Source: Bog-950 sp964493695 (lineage in GTDB: Bacteria > Bacteroidota > Bacteroidia > Chitinophagales > LD1). Taken from it: 64,000 nucleotides of DNA. Positions 27,201 to 35,332 of this stretch are shown piece by piece. Location: positions 1 through 64,000 of the forward strand of contig CAZBPG010000006.1 of NCBI GenBank assembly GCA_964493695.1, read 5' to 3'. Each line of letters starts with the position of its first letter. The first letter of the stretch is position 1. The notes under the pieces are model-generated. The model saw only the letters and a program-made list of their open reading frames with translations. It made no database searches and was not told where the DNA came from. The translations under genes were made by a program, and so were the position numbers.

Positions 27201-27836
27201 GACAGCGCGCGCGTTTGTGCTCCACCGGGATATGTTTCCTATTTATGGAATACCGGTGAAACCGATTCGTGCATTACCGCAAAACTTGCCGGCAATTATT
27301 ATGTAACCGTTACCGATAACTCGAATTGCACGGTGGAATCAAATCATGTGTCTGTAAATGTTCATCCGCTTCCTCCGGTTTCTATCAGCGTAAATGGCGA
27401 CACACTGGTTGCTTACAACGCGGTTACCTATCAATGGTATTTTAATAATTCTCCTATTAACGGGGCAACCTCACCTGTTTACATTGCACAGCAATCCGGC
27501 TTTTATACAGTAGCGGTTACAGATAGTAACGGCTGTATAGCTGCTTCCATTCCGGTTGAAATAGGAACCGTTGGGATTACAGAAGAATCGGGAATGCTGC
27601 ATCTGAATCTTTATCCCAATCCCGGGAAAGGGGTTTATGAGTTACAAATTTTGAATTACAAAGAAGGGAAGCGGCTAATGGCAGAAGTATTTGATGCAAC
27701 CGGCAGAAAAATTTCCGAACAAAAAATCATTTCTGGATTTACTATAATCGATTTACGAAAAGCAATGAGCGCAGTTTATTTTTTGAAGATTTCTGGGGGC
27801 GCTTTTTCGGAAACAAGGAAAATAGTGAAAGAATAA
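24231..27836 (+). CDS. large T9SS-exported SBBP/PKD/SprB-repeat surface protein
   Basis: A 1201-aa secreted protein. After a signal peptide (FVVFATVFCFFTHA) residues about 25-245 form the N-terminal domain common to Bacteroidota SBBP proteins (ending DPVIIASTYSGT). Residues 250-720 are beta-propeller repeats with the pattern 'D..GNIY..G....FP.T.GA.Q' (DATGNVYIFGATPNS, for example). Then come a PKD domain (FINHSVNAAQYVWYFGNGDS), two SprB repeats (TCNVNAGSASVQVTSGISPF and a second with GNNNGTASVTV), Ig-like segments and a sorting domain (LNLYPNPGKGVYELQI). SprB repeats are known from the gliding adhesin SprB. It is coupled to the upstream esterase by ATGA overlap. Confidence 0.9.
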   Translation: MNRLKSPFVVFATVFCFFTHASEPSQLKLVKNLGQQHPNVLYSTELTGGALFMERDALTYVFYNETDLAKIDEYLHHCDYLNPEKGACPLLRGHAYKVYFENANTSPEISEAGKLNGHYNYFFGHEESKWAGNVPLFKEVTYKNIYSGIDLKVYSAGTNPKYDFVVHPSANATDIVLNFEATNGLEIQNGNLKIKTSVTDIVEQQPFAYQIIDGVKKEVACNFHLSGSEISFQFPNSYNKQFDLIIDPVIIASTYSGTTYRAYAHTATYDDAGNIYSAGRAFSVNVNGSGAGYPATLGAFQTSHAGGFQDICVSKYNADASQLLWATYIGGSLQEQPHSLVVDANQQLYIYGTSNSANYPVTAGAYQMQNLTDNFGNHLNDIIVTKLNAAGAALIGSTYVGGRTENDGINWSSVQRYYGDYFKGEIVIDSTGNAYVASYTRATDFPATAGALQQTYSGGYQDGVIFKLNSNMTGLQWATFYGGPAEDACYSLKLDASGNIFVTGAISSNVLTNTSGTVHTGFIGGLFDAFISHISANGQTVLKSTYFGSVNEEQAYLLDLDATGNVYIFGATPNSSITATPGAYQGAMSRSYIAKLKPALDSVCFISTFNELAPTALMVDECNYIYAAGHGGLNTSIGTLSGLQTTIDAFQTGSGGFYLLTLEPDAVALKFGSYYGPADSHVDGGTCRFNKQGIIYHALCTDKTTLYTTANAFHTTNLSNDFDNCVFKIDFQAGKVKADALATVSGSNDTSAQISSCVSPLSVQFINHSVNAAQYVWYFGNGDSSASAQPLYTFSSNGSYQAMLVAKNSATCNGADTAYVNIDLGSSVQMNITAVNTTCNVNAGSASVQVTSGISPFTFLWSNGGTDSVMTNLASGNYSVTVTAADGCSATATVTVSSSNGVTLSATSTNTTCGNNNGTASVTVTTGAVPFTFSWSSGANTASLNNLSSGNYSVTVSDFNGCSATASVTVNTSSVSAAAITSDKSIMCSGDSARVCAPPGYVSYLWNTGETDSCITAKLAGNYYVTVTDNSNCTVESNHVSVNVHPLPPVSISVNGDTLVAYNAVTYQWYFNNSPINGATSPVYIAQQSGFYTVAVTDSNGCIAASIPVEIGTVGITEESGMLHLNLYPNPGKGVYELQILNYKEGKRLMAEVFDATGRKISEQKIISGFTIIDLRKAMSAVYFLKISGGAFSETRKIVKE

Positions 27837-28757
27837 CTACTGTATCCCTTCAAGAAACTCTTTAATGTCGTAATACGATTTCATTGCCAGCGGATGTACA
27901 CCGGGCAGACTGAAGAACGAATGAAACAAGCCCGCATATTCTTTGTAATGCGCATTGTTTCCCGAATTTTTTAACTGCATATAATACTTATAGCCATCAT
28001 CAAGAAGCGGGTCGAACTCCGCTGTAAGCATAAACGAAGGAGCAAGTCCGGTAAAGTCAGTTTCGTAACAGGGCGATACTTCAGGCAAACACTGATCTTC
28101 TTTTCGTGGAGTATATTGCTCCTGAAACCAAAACATGGTTGGCTTCTCCAGCAAATAACCATATCCATTTCTCTCAATAGACGGATTGTTCAACTTACCG
28201 TCAATCCAAGGATAAACCAATATCTGTGCTTTCAGCGGAATATTTTCCTTTTTACAACGATGTGCCATGCAGGCCGAAATATTTCCTCCGGCACTATCTC
28301 CGGCAACCACTAAATCGTTCGGGTCACCGCCATACTGCCCGATGTTTTTTCTAACCCAAAGTATAGCGGTGAAGGCATCTTCGTGTGCCGCAGGAAAAGT
28401 ATGCTCCGGTGCAAGCCGGTAATCAACCGATACTACTATGCAATCGTTCACCTTAGCCAATCTGCGGCAAACGTTATCGTGAGAATAGATTCCGTACAAC
28501 ACAAAACCGCCACCGTGGTAGTAAATAATAACCCGCTGATTTTTTGCTTCGCTGTTGCTGTAAATACGAACCAGTACTCCATCGGCAGTTGCATCGGTTG
28601 TCTTAGCCACTTTCACCTTTTTGTCGAATAAAAGTGTGCCGAGCCATGCAGCACGGTTCGATTTCTTTCTCAACTCTGCAATATTCTGTACTGCTGTAAT
28701 GTCAACAGGCTTCCGGAGTTTGCCAAAAAGCAAAACGAGTTTAATTTTCCAGTTCAT
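27837..28757 (-). CDS. alpha/beta hydrolase, hormone-sensitive-lipase family esterase
   Basis: A 306-aa cytoplasmic esterase. It has the oxyanion motif YYHGGGFVLY, the nucleophile in VVAGDSAGGN, the Asp in LTAEFDPLLDDG and the His in LFHSFFSLPG, the full hormone-sensitive-lipase set. Such enzymes cut short acyl esters or similar small substrates. The gene abuts the stop codon of the convergent SprB-repeat gene and is followed by no partner on its strand; the flavodoxin gene upstream is 42 bases away on the same strand. Confidence 0.92.
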   Translation of the reverse strand: MNWKIKLVLLFGKLRKPVDITAVQNIAELRKKSNRAAWLGTLLFDKKVKVAKTTDATADGVLVRIYSNSEAKNQRVIIYYHGGGFVLYGIYSHDNVCRRLAKVNDCIVVSVDYRLAPEHTFPAAHEDAFTAILWVRKNIGQYGGDPNDLVVAGDSAGGNISACMAHRCKKENIPLKAQILVYPWIDGKLNNPSIERNGYGYLLEKPTMFWFQEQYTPRKEDQCLPEVSPCYETDFTGLAPSFMLTAEFDPLLDDGYKYYMQLKNSGNNAHYKEYAGLFHSFFSLPGVHPLAMKSYYDIKEFLEGIQ

Positions 28758-28799
28758 GGAATTGAAGATAGAAGAATCCCGCTTTTATACTGATCGCTA

Positions 28800-29336
28800 T
28801 CAGCCTGCTGATGCGCCTGGCTTTTCTGAGCGTTTAATCTGTTTCACTGCTTGCAAAAGTTCATTCAGGTTTTCTTGCTTAATCGCATTGAATTCGGTGA
28901 GCATTTCTTTTTTAAGTTCAGGTGTAGGAGCAAACTGTGCACCCGCCTTCAGCAAAAATTTATCCCACCAGCTTAACTCTTTAAAAATTGATTTCCCTTG
29001 CAGGTAAAAGCATTGGCTCTGCGCCATCAATTCTTTCGAAACATTATCGGTAAAATATTTTTGCGTTTTTCCCTTCGCACTTGGTGGCGCGGCACCCACT
29101 ATAAACAGGAAAAGTTTTTTACCCTTCAACTTTTCGCTGTTCGCTGCCAGCCAATCCTTCATCATTATCTTACCGATGTAAATAGAGCTTCCGGCAATTA
29201 CATAATCGCAGGAAGCGAGGCGGGCTTCGTTCGCATCTTCGCATTTCACAACCGGTATGTTCAATGCCTCTGCAATCCACTCTGCATACTGTTTAGCGGC
29301 ACCGTAGCGGCTTTTGTAAATGACTATTCCGTTCAT
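28800..29336 (-). CDS. flavodoxin-domain protein (HemG-like)
   Basis: A 178-aa flavoprotein. The FMN phosphate loop is IVIYKSRYGAAKQYAEWIAE at the N-terminus, followed by YVIAGSSIYIGKIMMKDWL, as in flavodoxin-5 family members, which include the HemG protoporphyrinogen oxidase. Many members of this family have unknown redox roles, so HemG activity is not claimed. Its start overlaps the stop of the membrane protein gene upstream (ATGA at 29333-29336), forming a two-gene unit. Confidence 0.88.
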   Translation of the reverse strand: MNGIVIYKSRYGAAKQYAEWIAEALNIPVVKCEDANEARLASCDYVIAGSSIYIGKIMMKDWLAANSEKLKGKKLFLFIVGAAPPSAKGKTQKYFTDNVSKELMAQSQCFYLQGKSIFKELSWWDKFLLKAGAQFAPTPELKKEMLTEFNAIKQENLNELLQAVKQIKRSEKPGASAG

Positions 29337-29812
29337 GGTTTACTTTTAAAGTTCCACAAATAATTCAAATCATCCTTCTTCCAAATAAAGTAAGCAGCAA
29401 CGGATGCGATAACGGTGCAGGGGAAACCCGAACCGATTCCCAGCGGTGCAATGCTCATCAGAAAAACAACAGCACCGATGCAAGCCAACCTCACCCACCA
29501 GCCCTTCAGCAACATTCCTGCAGCAATACATAACTGCCCGAAAGAAATAAAGGTAACCATCAGTGTAATGTGTTCTTTAAACCAGCCATTAATAAAGTCG
29601 CGGTAGAAACCAAAAGGCGTAAGTGCCGCATATTCAAGATAGGCTTCAGGAGTGTTGTGCGAAGTAGTATAGTTCATCCAACAGGCCCAGCCAAAAAGCA
29701 ACACAAAAAGCAGGCGCGCCAGTTTGGTTTTCCAAAGAGCAGCGAGCAGAATGAGAATAGCTGCGATGTTGGAGATAAGCAGGGGAATAAGATACTGTTT
29801 GAAAGCTTCCAT
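29333..29812 (-). CDS. DoxX-like small membrane protein
   Basis: A 159-aa protein with four or five hydrophobic helices (LIPLLISNIAAILILLAALW, LFVLLFGWACW, LMVTFISFGQLCIAAGMLL, LACIGAVVFLMSIAPLGIG). The pattern and length resemble DoxX/DUF4345-type membrane proteins but I cannot assign it firmly. I prefer the ATG at 29812; a TTG at 29836 would add eight residues. It is translationally coupled to the flavodoxin gene, suggesting a redox function at the membrane (inference). Confidence 0.7.
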   Translation of the reverse strand: MEAFKQYLIPLLISNIAAILILLAALWKTKLARLLFVLLFGWACWMNYTTSHNTPEAYLEYAALTPFGFYRDFINGWFKEHITLMVTFISFGQLCIAAGMLLKGWWVRLACIGAVVFLMSIAPLGIGSGFPCTVIASVAAYFIWKKDDLNYLWNFKSKP

Positions 29813-29960
29813 AAACCTGATTGTTTTCCGGCACAAGATTCGTTCAACGGGTTTGCCGGGAGACTGATTTAGGTCAGCCGACAGAATGATTTTCGACTTT
29901 CACCTTGCACTTTACAATCTCCTGTGTAGTTTTCCGTCTTTAAATTTCAAAAACATATTT

Positions 29961-31403
29961 ATGGGCAAACTTATCAATGCTTTTACCGATGATGCTTTAG
30001 GAACTATGGACGCAGTGGCTGTAGCAGAAGCAATTGCGAAAAAGAAAGTGACGGTGCAGGAAGTAACGGAAGCCGCTATTGCGCGGGCCGAAAAAGCAAA
30101 TGTTGATTTGAACGCCATCGTAATAAAAACTTACGATGATGCCCGCAACTACAACGCCTTGAAAAAAGATGGCGCCCTGTATGGCGTTCCTTCTTTTATT
30201 AAAGACAACGAAAACATGCGTGGCTACCCCACACAGTTAGGTACCGGTTCATTCACCTCAAAAATTGCGAAGAAGAACAGCCGCTTCGTCAACCAGTTTC
30301 ATTCTACCGGAACAAATAATTTAGGTAAAAGCACTTTGCCTGAGTTCGGTTTGATATGCAGTACTGAAAATGAACGCTGGGGCATCACCCGTAACCCGTG
30401 GAATACCGATTACACTACCGGTGGTTCTTCTTCAGGTTCTGCGGCTTTAGTAGCCAGTGGTGTTGTTCCTATTGCCTCGGCTAATGATGGTGCGGGCTCT
30501 ATACGGATACCTGCCGCCTGTTGCGGGTTGGTAGGATTGAAACCAACACGGCACCGGTTAGTACCTATGGACGGCTCGGAGTTGATGCCTTTGCAAATTG
30601 TTTATGAAGGCGTGCTTACACGCACCGTGCGCGACACTGCAGTGTTTTTTGCTGCTGCCGAAAAGTTTTACAAAAACCCGAAGTTGCCGCAACTCGGTCA
30701 TGTGCAGCACGCCTCCAAGAGAAAACTCCGCGTTATATTTTTTGAAAATCCTCCTTCCGGTAAGGGGGCACATCAGGATGCCGATGTCCATCGGGTGCAA
30801 GTAGAAACAGCCGAATTGCTGCGGTCGCTCGGGCATACGGTGGAACAGATGCCTGTACCTATTGATGTAGAAACCATGACCGAGCACTACCTGATGTACT
30901 ATGGCTTTCTGGCGTATATGATAAGCCACCACGGCCGTTTGGTTTTAGGCACTAAAGTAAACCACGAAGTGCTGGAGCCGTTCACCCTTGGGCTGAGCAA
31001 AAAATTTAAGGATAATAAAATGGGGCTGCCACGAAGTATCAAGATGCTGCGCCAAGTGGGTGCCGATACCGAAAAACTTTTTGAGCAATACGATATCATT
31101 ATGACTCCGGTGTTGGCGCATACCACTCCACAAATCGGACACTTCTCTCCCGATCTTTCTTATGAGGAAGTATCTAAGCGCGCGGTTGAGTTTGCTACTT
31201 ACTGCGGACTGCAAAACATTACAGGCGCACCGGCCATTTCGCTGCCCATGGGTAGAACCGAAAACGGTATGCCGGTGGCGGTGCAGTTCTCCGCTCCTTT
31301 TGGTTTAGACCAGCGTCTGCTCGAACTGGCTTATGAAGTGGAAGAAGCAAGGCCTTGGAGGTTTGTTTACAACAGCAAACACACACAGAACAGCGCCACT
31401 TGA
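29961..31403 (+). CDS. amidase (amidase-signature family)
   Basis: A 480-aa enzyme that hydrolyses amide bonds. The catalytic triad is readable: Lys in SFIKDNENMRG, the cis-Ser and nucleophile Ser in TTGGSSSGSAALVASGVV, and the GGSSSGS signature followed by ANDGAGSIRIPAACCGLVGL. It starts with ATG at 29961 (MGKLINAFTD); an upstream in-frame ATG at 29886 gives an unlikely hydrophobic extension. It is not accompanied by GatB/GatC genes, and lacks features of GatA use here, so it is more likely a 6-aminohexanoate or fatty-amide type amidase. Substrate unknown. Confidence 0.9.
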   Translation: MGKLINAFTDDALGTMDAVAVAEAIAKKKVTVQEVTEAAIARAEKANVDLNAIVIKTYDDARNYNALKKDGALYGVPSFIKDNENMRGYPTQLGTGSFTSKIAKKNSRFVNQFHSTGTNNLGKSTLPEFGLICSTENERWGITRNPWNTDYTTGGSSSGSAALVASGVVPIASANDGAGSIRIPAACCGLVGLKPTRHRLVPMDGSELMPLQIVYEGVLTRTVRDTAVFFAAAEKFYKNPKLPQLGHVQHASKRKLRVIFFENPPSGKGAHQDADVHRVQVETAELLRSLGHTVEQMPVPIDVETMTEHYLMYYGFLAYMISHHGRLVLGTKVNHEVLEPFTLGLSKKFKDNKMGLPRSIKMLRQVGADTEKLFEQYDIIMTPVLAHTTPQIGHFSPDLSYEEVSKRAVEFATYCGLQNITGAPAISLPMGRTENGMPVAVQFSAPFGLDQRLLELAYEVEEARPWRFVYNSKHTQNSAT

Positions 31404-32039
31404 TTATTCTCCATTCAACTGTTTGGTAATTGTAGTTTTTGACTTTTCCATGTTTGCTACGTTCACCTGAACCGGTTCACCAACATGAACCGTAATTTCA
31501 GAAAACAGGGCAGGAACAAATTTTCTATCCCATCCTCCTAATCGCGTTGACCGATTACAGGAAAACCGTAAGGGAATAACCGGTAGGTGTGCATCGCGGC
31601 TCATAAAAAGCACTCCCGGCTTCAGTTCCTGCGGGGGACCCGCAGGGCCATCGGCTGCTACCACGGTAGAGTACCCATCCCTCAAATAGTCAATCACCTT
31701 TTCAAGCGCTGCCTTACCACTGTTACCGCTGCTACCAAGGCAGATGTGCTTTACACCGGTAAGGCGCAGTAACACATGCACGGGTTTCATGTACCAGGCG
31801 GGGTGGTTCATCCACACTTGTTTCTCCACTTTCGGGAAAACAGTGAAATAGAATAGAAGGTCTTTGTGCCAGATACAATACACAACTGCTGTATGCCTTG
31901 ATATGGAGGCTCCGGTAAATTTTACTTTACATGTTGCGTGCATCAGCCGCGAATACACATAAAGGAAGTATCCGGCAATGTAGCCAAAACACAAAAAGAA
32001 AGGTTTTAAATACCAGGGAACATTATCTACACGAAACAC
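31404..32039 (-). CDS. DUF374 lysophospholipid-acyltransferase-like protein
   Basis: A 211-aa protein with an N-terminal hydrophobic segment (PFFLCFGYIAGYFLYVYS) and the acyltransferase block YCIWHKDLLFYFT (the HxxxxD-like HKDLL motif), then GNSGKAALEKVIDYLRDG and ADGPAGPPQELKPGVLFMS, which is the conserved region of DUF374 proteins. These relate to LpxL-type and PlsC-type acyltransferases and act at the inner membrane in lipid metabolism. The gene converges with the amidase, stop codons adjoining. Confidence 0.85.
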   Translation of the reverse strand: MFRVDNVPWYLKPFFLCFGYIAGYFLYVYSRLMHATCKVKFTGASISRHTAVVYCIWHKDLLFYFTVFPKVEKQVWMNHPAWYMKPVHVLLRLTGVKHICLGSSGNSGKAALEKVIDYLRDGYSTVVAADGPAGPPQELKPGVLFMSRDAHLPVIPLRFSCNRSTRLGGWDRKFVPALFSEITVHVGEPVQVNVANMEKSKTTITKQLNGE

Positions 32040-32260
32040 CGGGCGAAAGTAAGAAAGAGATGTTAGACTCTTATGAAGCGGTTGAGGCGGAGTTAACGGT
32101 AAAAACGGTGAGTTACGATGCTTTTGTCGCTATATCAACTATCATGTACAGTTCCCTGCTGGAGTAGTTGGTTTTGTGTTGATGCCTGTCACCTTTCCTG
32201 CTGACTTAACTCATTTCGCAGCAAATGCATCCTCTGCTCATTTGCATGAAATTCATCCGC

Positions 32261-33508
32261 ATGAAAAAGTTAAGTTTTATAGGCTTGCTGATAGCCTTAT
32301 TGTTTACTGCCGGTTGTAAGAAAGAAGATGATTTAGATAATGACGATGAAGATATTACCGGCACCCCGGTGATGATCTTGGGCGAAGTGGATATGGCTGC
32401 TACACAAGCCGCTAAAGTCCTTGCCCTGTCTTCTACCGACCGGTACAAGATTGCTGACATTACCAATAACCGTTTCAGCATTGAGTTGGATAACGGCAAA
32501 CCCTGGGGGCTTATCTTTCTGAACAGTGCTGAACAGCCCTTAGGTTTTCTTTCGCTGGGCAATGGCATAGAAACTCTTCCGCTGCATTATATAACTACCG
32601 GTGTGGACAGTATAGACCTGCAAACCATTACCCGCAACGGAAACATTTTCATCCCATCGCATAACCCGGTGGGCAATGAAATTCCGCTGACAGCCGACCA
32701 GAAAGATGCGGTAGCCGGTACCGATGACTACTTGGCGATGCTGCTGAAAAACCCCGATGTAAACGGAAACGGACAGGTGGATGCGCTGGAAGGAAAATTC
32801 TTTTCGCTGAAGGTTATCTTCTTCATTAAGCCGGGAAATTTTCATAGCGCAAACCTTACACCCACTTACGACCCGTATAACCTGATTGAAGGCTATAAAC
32901 TTTTCCTATCTGTAGAAGATAACAGCTTTCCCGAAACAATTTATTACACCGGTCCTGCCGGTTCACCTCTCTCCGGCACTCCTTCAGAGGGTTACCTGAG
33001 TTTCACCAGTCACCGGGTATATTCAACCCCTTATCAATTCAATGTGATGGACACCAGTTCTTACATTCCGGTAGCGGGGGTTTATACTATTCAATACAAC
33101 GGGCAGACACTCACCTTTAATTTACCCGACCAGTCATACGCACTGAGCAATGTGGTTTATCCGTGGCCTGCACTTACCTTAAACGGTGATGGCACCATGA
33201 ACAAACTGGATTGGAGCTACCAGACACCTTCCGGTACAACCGGTTTTGATTTAAGTGCCATTATGCGGAACATTTCCTTATCGGTTGAAGGAACAGGTAA
33301 CAAGTGCACAGACCATCAGAACAGCGACCGGTTGTATGACACCGGCCGTTTGCCCATAAGCACTACTTCGCATACTTTCAGTTGTCAGAACATTGACTGG
33401 GGTGCCGGAACCATGTATCCGGGATGGAAACATGTTGACCGCCTGATGTTCGGATATGAAGACCACTACGATGCTACGTATGTGGTGATGTACGAAAGGA
33501 GTTATTAG
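32261..33508 (+). CDS. lipoprotein of unknown function
   Basis: A 415-aa lipoprotein: MKKLSFIGLLIALLFTAGC with the lipobox cysteine, then an acidic stretch KKEDDLDNDDEDI, a surface-retention type sequence in Bacteroidota. The rest is beta-rich with no motif I know. There is a DVNGNGQVDALEGKFFSLKV segment like an EF-hand or dockerin-type calcium loop. I chose the ATG at 32261 because it begins the signal; an upstream ATG at 32225 does not. No neighbour on this strand forms an operon with it. Confidence 0.7.
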   Translation: MKKLSFIGLLIALLFTAGCKKEDDLDNDDEDITGTPVMILGEVDMAATQAAKVLALSSTDRYKIADITNNRFSIELDNGKPWGLIFLNSAEQPLGFLSLGNGIETLPLHYITTGVDSIDLQTITRNGNIFIPSHNPVGNEIPLTADQKDAVAGTDDYLAMLLKNPDVNGNGQVDALEGKFFSLKVIFFIKPGNFHSANLTPTYDPYNLIEGYKLFLSVEDNSFPETIYYTGPAGSPLSGTPSEGYLSFTSHRVYSTPYQFNVMDTSSYIPVAGVYTIQYNGQTLTFNLPDQSYALSNVVYPWPALTLNGDGTMNKLDWSYQTPSGTTGFDLSAIMRNISLSVEGTGNKCTDHQNSDRLYDTGRLPISTTSHTFSCQNIDWGAGTMYPGWKHVDRLMFGYEDHYDATYVVMYERSY

Positions 33509-33514
33509 GTAGAG

Positions 33515-34711
33515 TTAACCGCCTTTGCGGATGTAATCGGTGGTGTGCGGGGGCATATAGTTCACCGGTCCGAATAAAATAAGCAGGCGGGTTTTCCAGT
33601 TTTTATTTTCGCGCAGTTCGTAGACAATGCGGGCAGGCCCGCCTAAAATAACACGGAAAGGATTCATATAAATATCCGGATTGTTGGTCCAGCCTATGGC
33701 CGGTGGCTCTACCGGTGGCTCGGCAAACGTTCCGAAGATACGGTCCCACAGTAAAAACAAACCCCCGCCCATGTTGGCCATCTGATGTTCTTTAGCCGAA
33801 GAGTGATGCACGTAATGATAAGCGCCATGCCCGCCAAAGAGCTGCGTTAAGAAACGCAGCACCGCATACTTTTGAATGAACCGGTAATGCACCGTAGCGT
33901 GATTGAATATTTCGAAGTTGTACATGAGCAGGGACCAGATGCCCATTTCTAAAACAAGCGGCTGGGAGTAAAACAATTTAGTGAGCACGGCACCCGATAA
34001 CACTTTTGGTATCAGCAGCACAAAGTCGAACGTAAACGCCAGCGGGTTGCCGATGGGATGAAGAAAATCGGGAAGGTGGTGAGGGGCATGCACCACATGC
34101 CACAGCAGGCGCGAAACATGCGTAAGCCAGTGCAGAAAGTAACCGGTGAGCGAATAGAGCGTAAGCGCCAGCAGCAGCGCTATAATTTTTGAAGGAGCAA
34201 CAAACAAAGTAGGAATGACACTGCTGATGCTGCCGGTTAACTGCGTTTCGGTGGCAGCAATAAAATCAAAGCCCTGGCTGAAACTGTGACCGGTTGCCAG
34301 ATAAACAAAGCCACCCGCAAGCAACAACAGCACACCAATCAGAATAGTCATTAAACCCGAAGAGGTATACACCAGAATGTTGCGGTAAAACAAACCCCGG
34401 TCGGCTATTTCGCTTTTAATAAAGTAACCATACACCGAAACAAATATCCGCACGCCTATGGTAAACGGCAGCAGTATCATCCAGATGAGGAGGGCAGTGT
34501 TTTCTGTTTTAAGGAAAGAGGCACCGGCACCGGGGCTGAAGTATTGCTTTACCTCGGCAAGGGTTAAAAACTCGGCACCGGGCGGGGCTACCAGCATTTC
34601 GAAAAAAACGTAACCGGTGAGCGCGATGATGGTAAGCAGGGGCAGAAATTTTAAGCTGCGCGCATAATCGGCCGTTACTTCAAAATTCCAGAGTTGTTTC
34701 AGGTAATGCAT
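33515..34711 (-). CDS. fatty acid hydroxylase / sterol desaturase family membrane protein
   Basis: A 398-aa integral membrane di-iron enzyme. The histidine clusters are visible: HWLTHVSRLLWHVVHAPHHL, HATVHYRF and HGAYHYVHHSS, in the order used by the sterol desaturase / alkylglycerol monooxygenase family. At least six hydrophobic segments precede and surround them. Members hydroxylate lipids or desaturate sterol rings; substrate cannot be said. It follows, three bases downstream, the 168-aa secreted protein gene on the same strand and converges with the lipoprotein gene. Confidence 0.9.
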   Translation of the reverse strand: MHYLKQLWNFEVTADYARSLKFLPLLTIIALTGYVFFEMLVAPPGAEFLTLAEVKQYFSPGAGASFLKTENTALLIWMILLPFTIGVRIFVSVYGYFIKSEIADRGLFYRNILVYTSSGLMTILIGVLLLLAGGFVYLATGHSFSQGFDFIAATETQLTGSISSVIPTLFVAPSKIIALLLALTLYSLTGYFLHWLTHVSRLLWHVVHAPHHLPDFLHPIGNPLAFTFDFVLLIPKVLSGAVLTKLFYSQPLVLEMGIWSLLMYNFEIFNHATVHYRFIQKYAVLRFLTQLFGGHGAYHYVHHSSAKEHQMANMGGGLFLLWDRIFGTFAEPPVEPPAIGWTNNPDIYMNPFRVILGGPARIVYELRENKNWKTRLLILFGPVNYMPPHTTDYIRKGG

Positions 34712-34714
34712 TTG

Positions 34715-35221
34715 CTACTTCGGCATAACGGATTCTGCCAGTTCTTTTGCGGCATAGTACGAATACTCAATGCCGTAGTAATCCCAGCCTTTTACCTCCA
34801 CCTCGGCTTTCAGCACCACTTTGTGTGTTTCGTACTTGCCTGTAAGTTTTTCGTAATGCCGGGTGTCGCCAATGGCGTTGTAGCCCGACTTAAGTATGGT
34901 ATGAACAATCTTTCCGTATTCCTCCTGGGTAACGGTAAAGTATTTTATTCCGAAAGTTTTATCGCCTTCGCTGCCTTTAATAGATGACAGGTGCACAATT
35001 TCTTTGGTGGCTTTGTTCACCAGCTTCAGCTTGATAACATCCTTACCGCTGCTGCTGTCCTGCTTTACCACAAATTCCTTCTTCTCCAGATACTCTCTTA
35101 CGGTTTTAATCGTAGCCAGCTTTTCAAAATCTTTCAGGTTTACGGTTTGAGCAAAGCTGCTGTTGGAAAACAAAAACAGGAAGAGGCAGTTGGTAATTAT
35201 TGGTTTAAATGAGATACGCAT
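34715..35221 (-). CDS. secreted protein of unknown function
   Basis: A 168-aa protein with a signal peptide (MRISFKPIITNCLFLFLFSN, then SSFAQ). The mature part reads DFEKLATIKTVREYLEKKEF and later KVVLKAEVEVKGWDYYGIEY; no family recognised. It is the first gene of a two-gene unit with the fatty acid hydroxylase, with only three bases between them. A periplasmic role next to a membrane lipid enzyme is inference. Confidence 0.7.
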   Translation of the reverse strand: MRISFKPIITNCLFLFLFSNSSFAQTVNLKDFEKLATIKTVREYLEKKEFVVKQDSSSGKDVIKLKLVNKATKEIVHLSSIKGSEGDKTFGIKYFTVTQEEYGKIVHTILKSGYNAIGDTRHYEKLTGKYETHKVVLKAEVEVKGWDYYGIEYSYYAAKELAESVMPK

Positions 35222-35332
35222 GGGGCAAAGAAATGAAAAGCGAATTAAAAAATATCATCTCCATGAAAACGAAAGTAAAACGCAGGTAACATGATATGGC
35301 GATTTATATTTTTGTTCCCCAAAAACACAGAA

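Noticed and set aside
29886..29960. N-terminal extension of the amidase
   Set aside because: The extra 25 residues are hydrophobic and unlike amidases; the ATG at 29961 gives the family start.
31931..32167. 78-codon frame overlapping the start of the DUF374 gene
   Set aside because: Its first half is antisense to the DUF374 gene, and the rest (from MLDSYEAVEAEL) has no motif or start signal. It may be an intergenic frame by chance.
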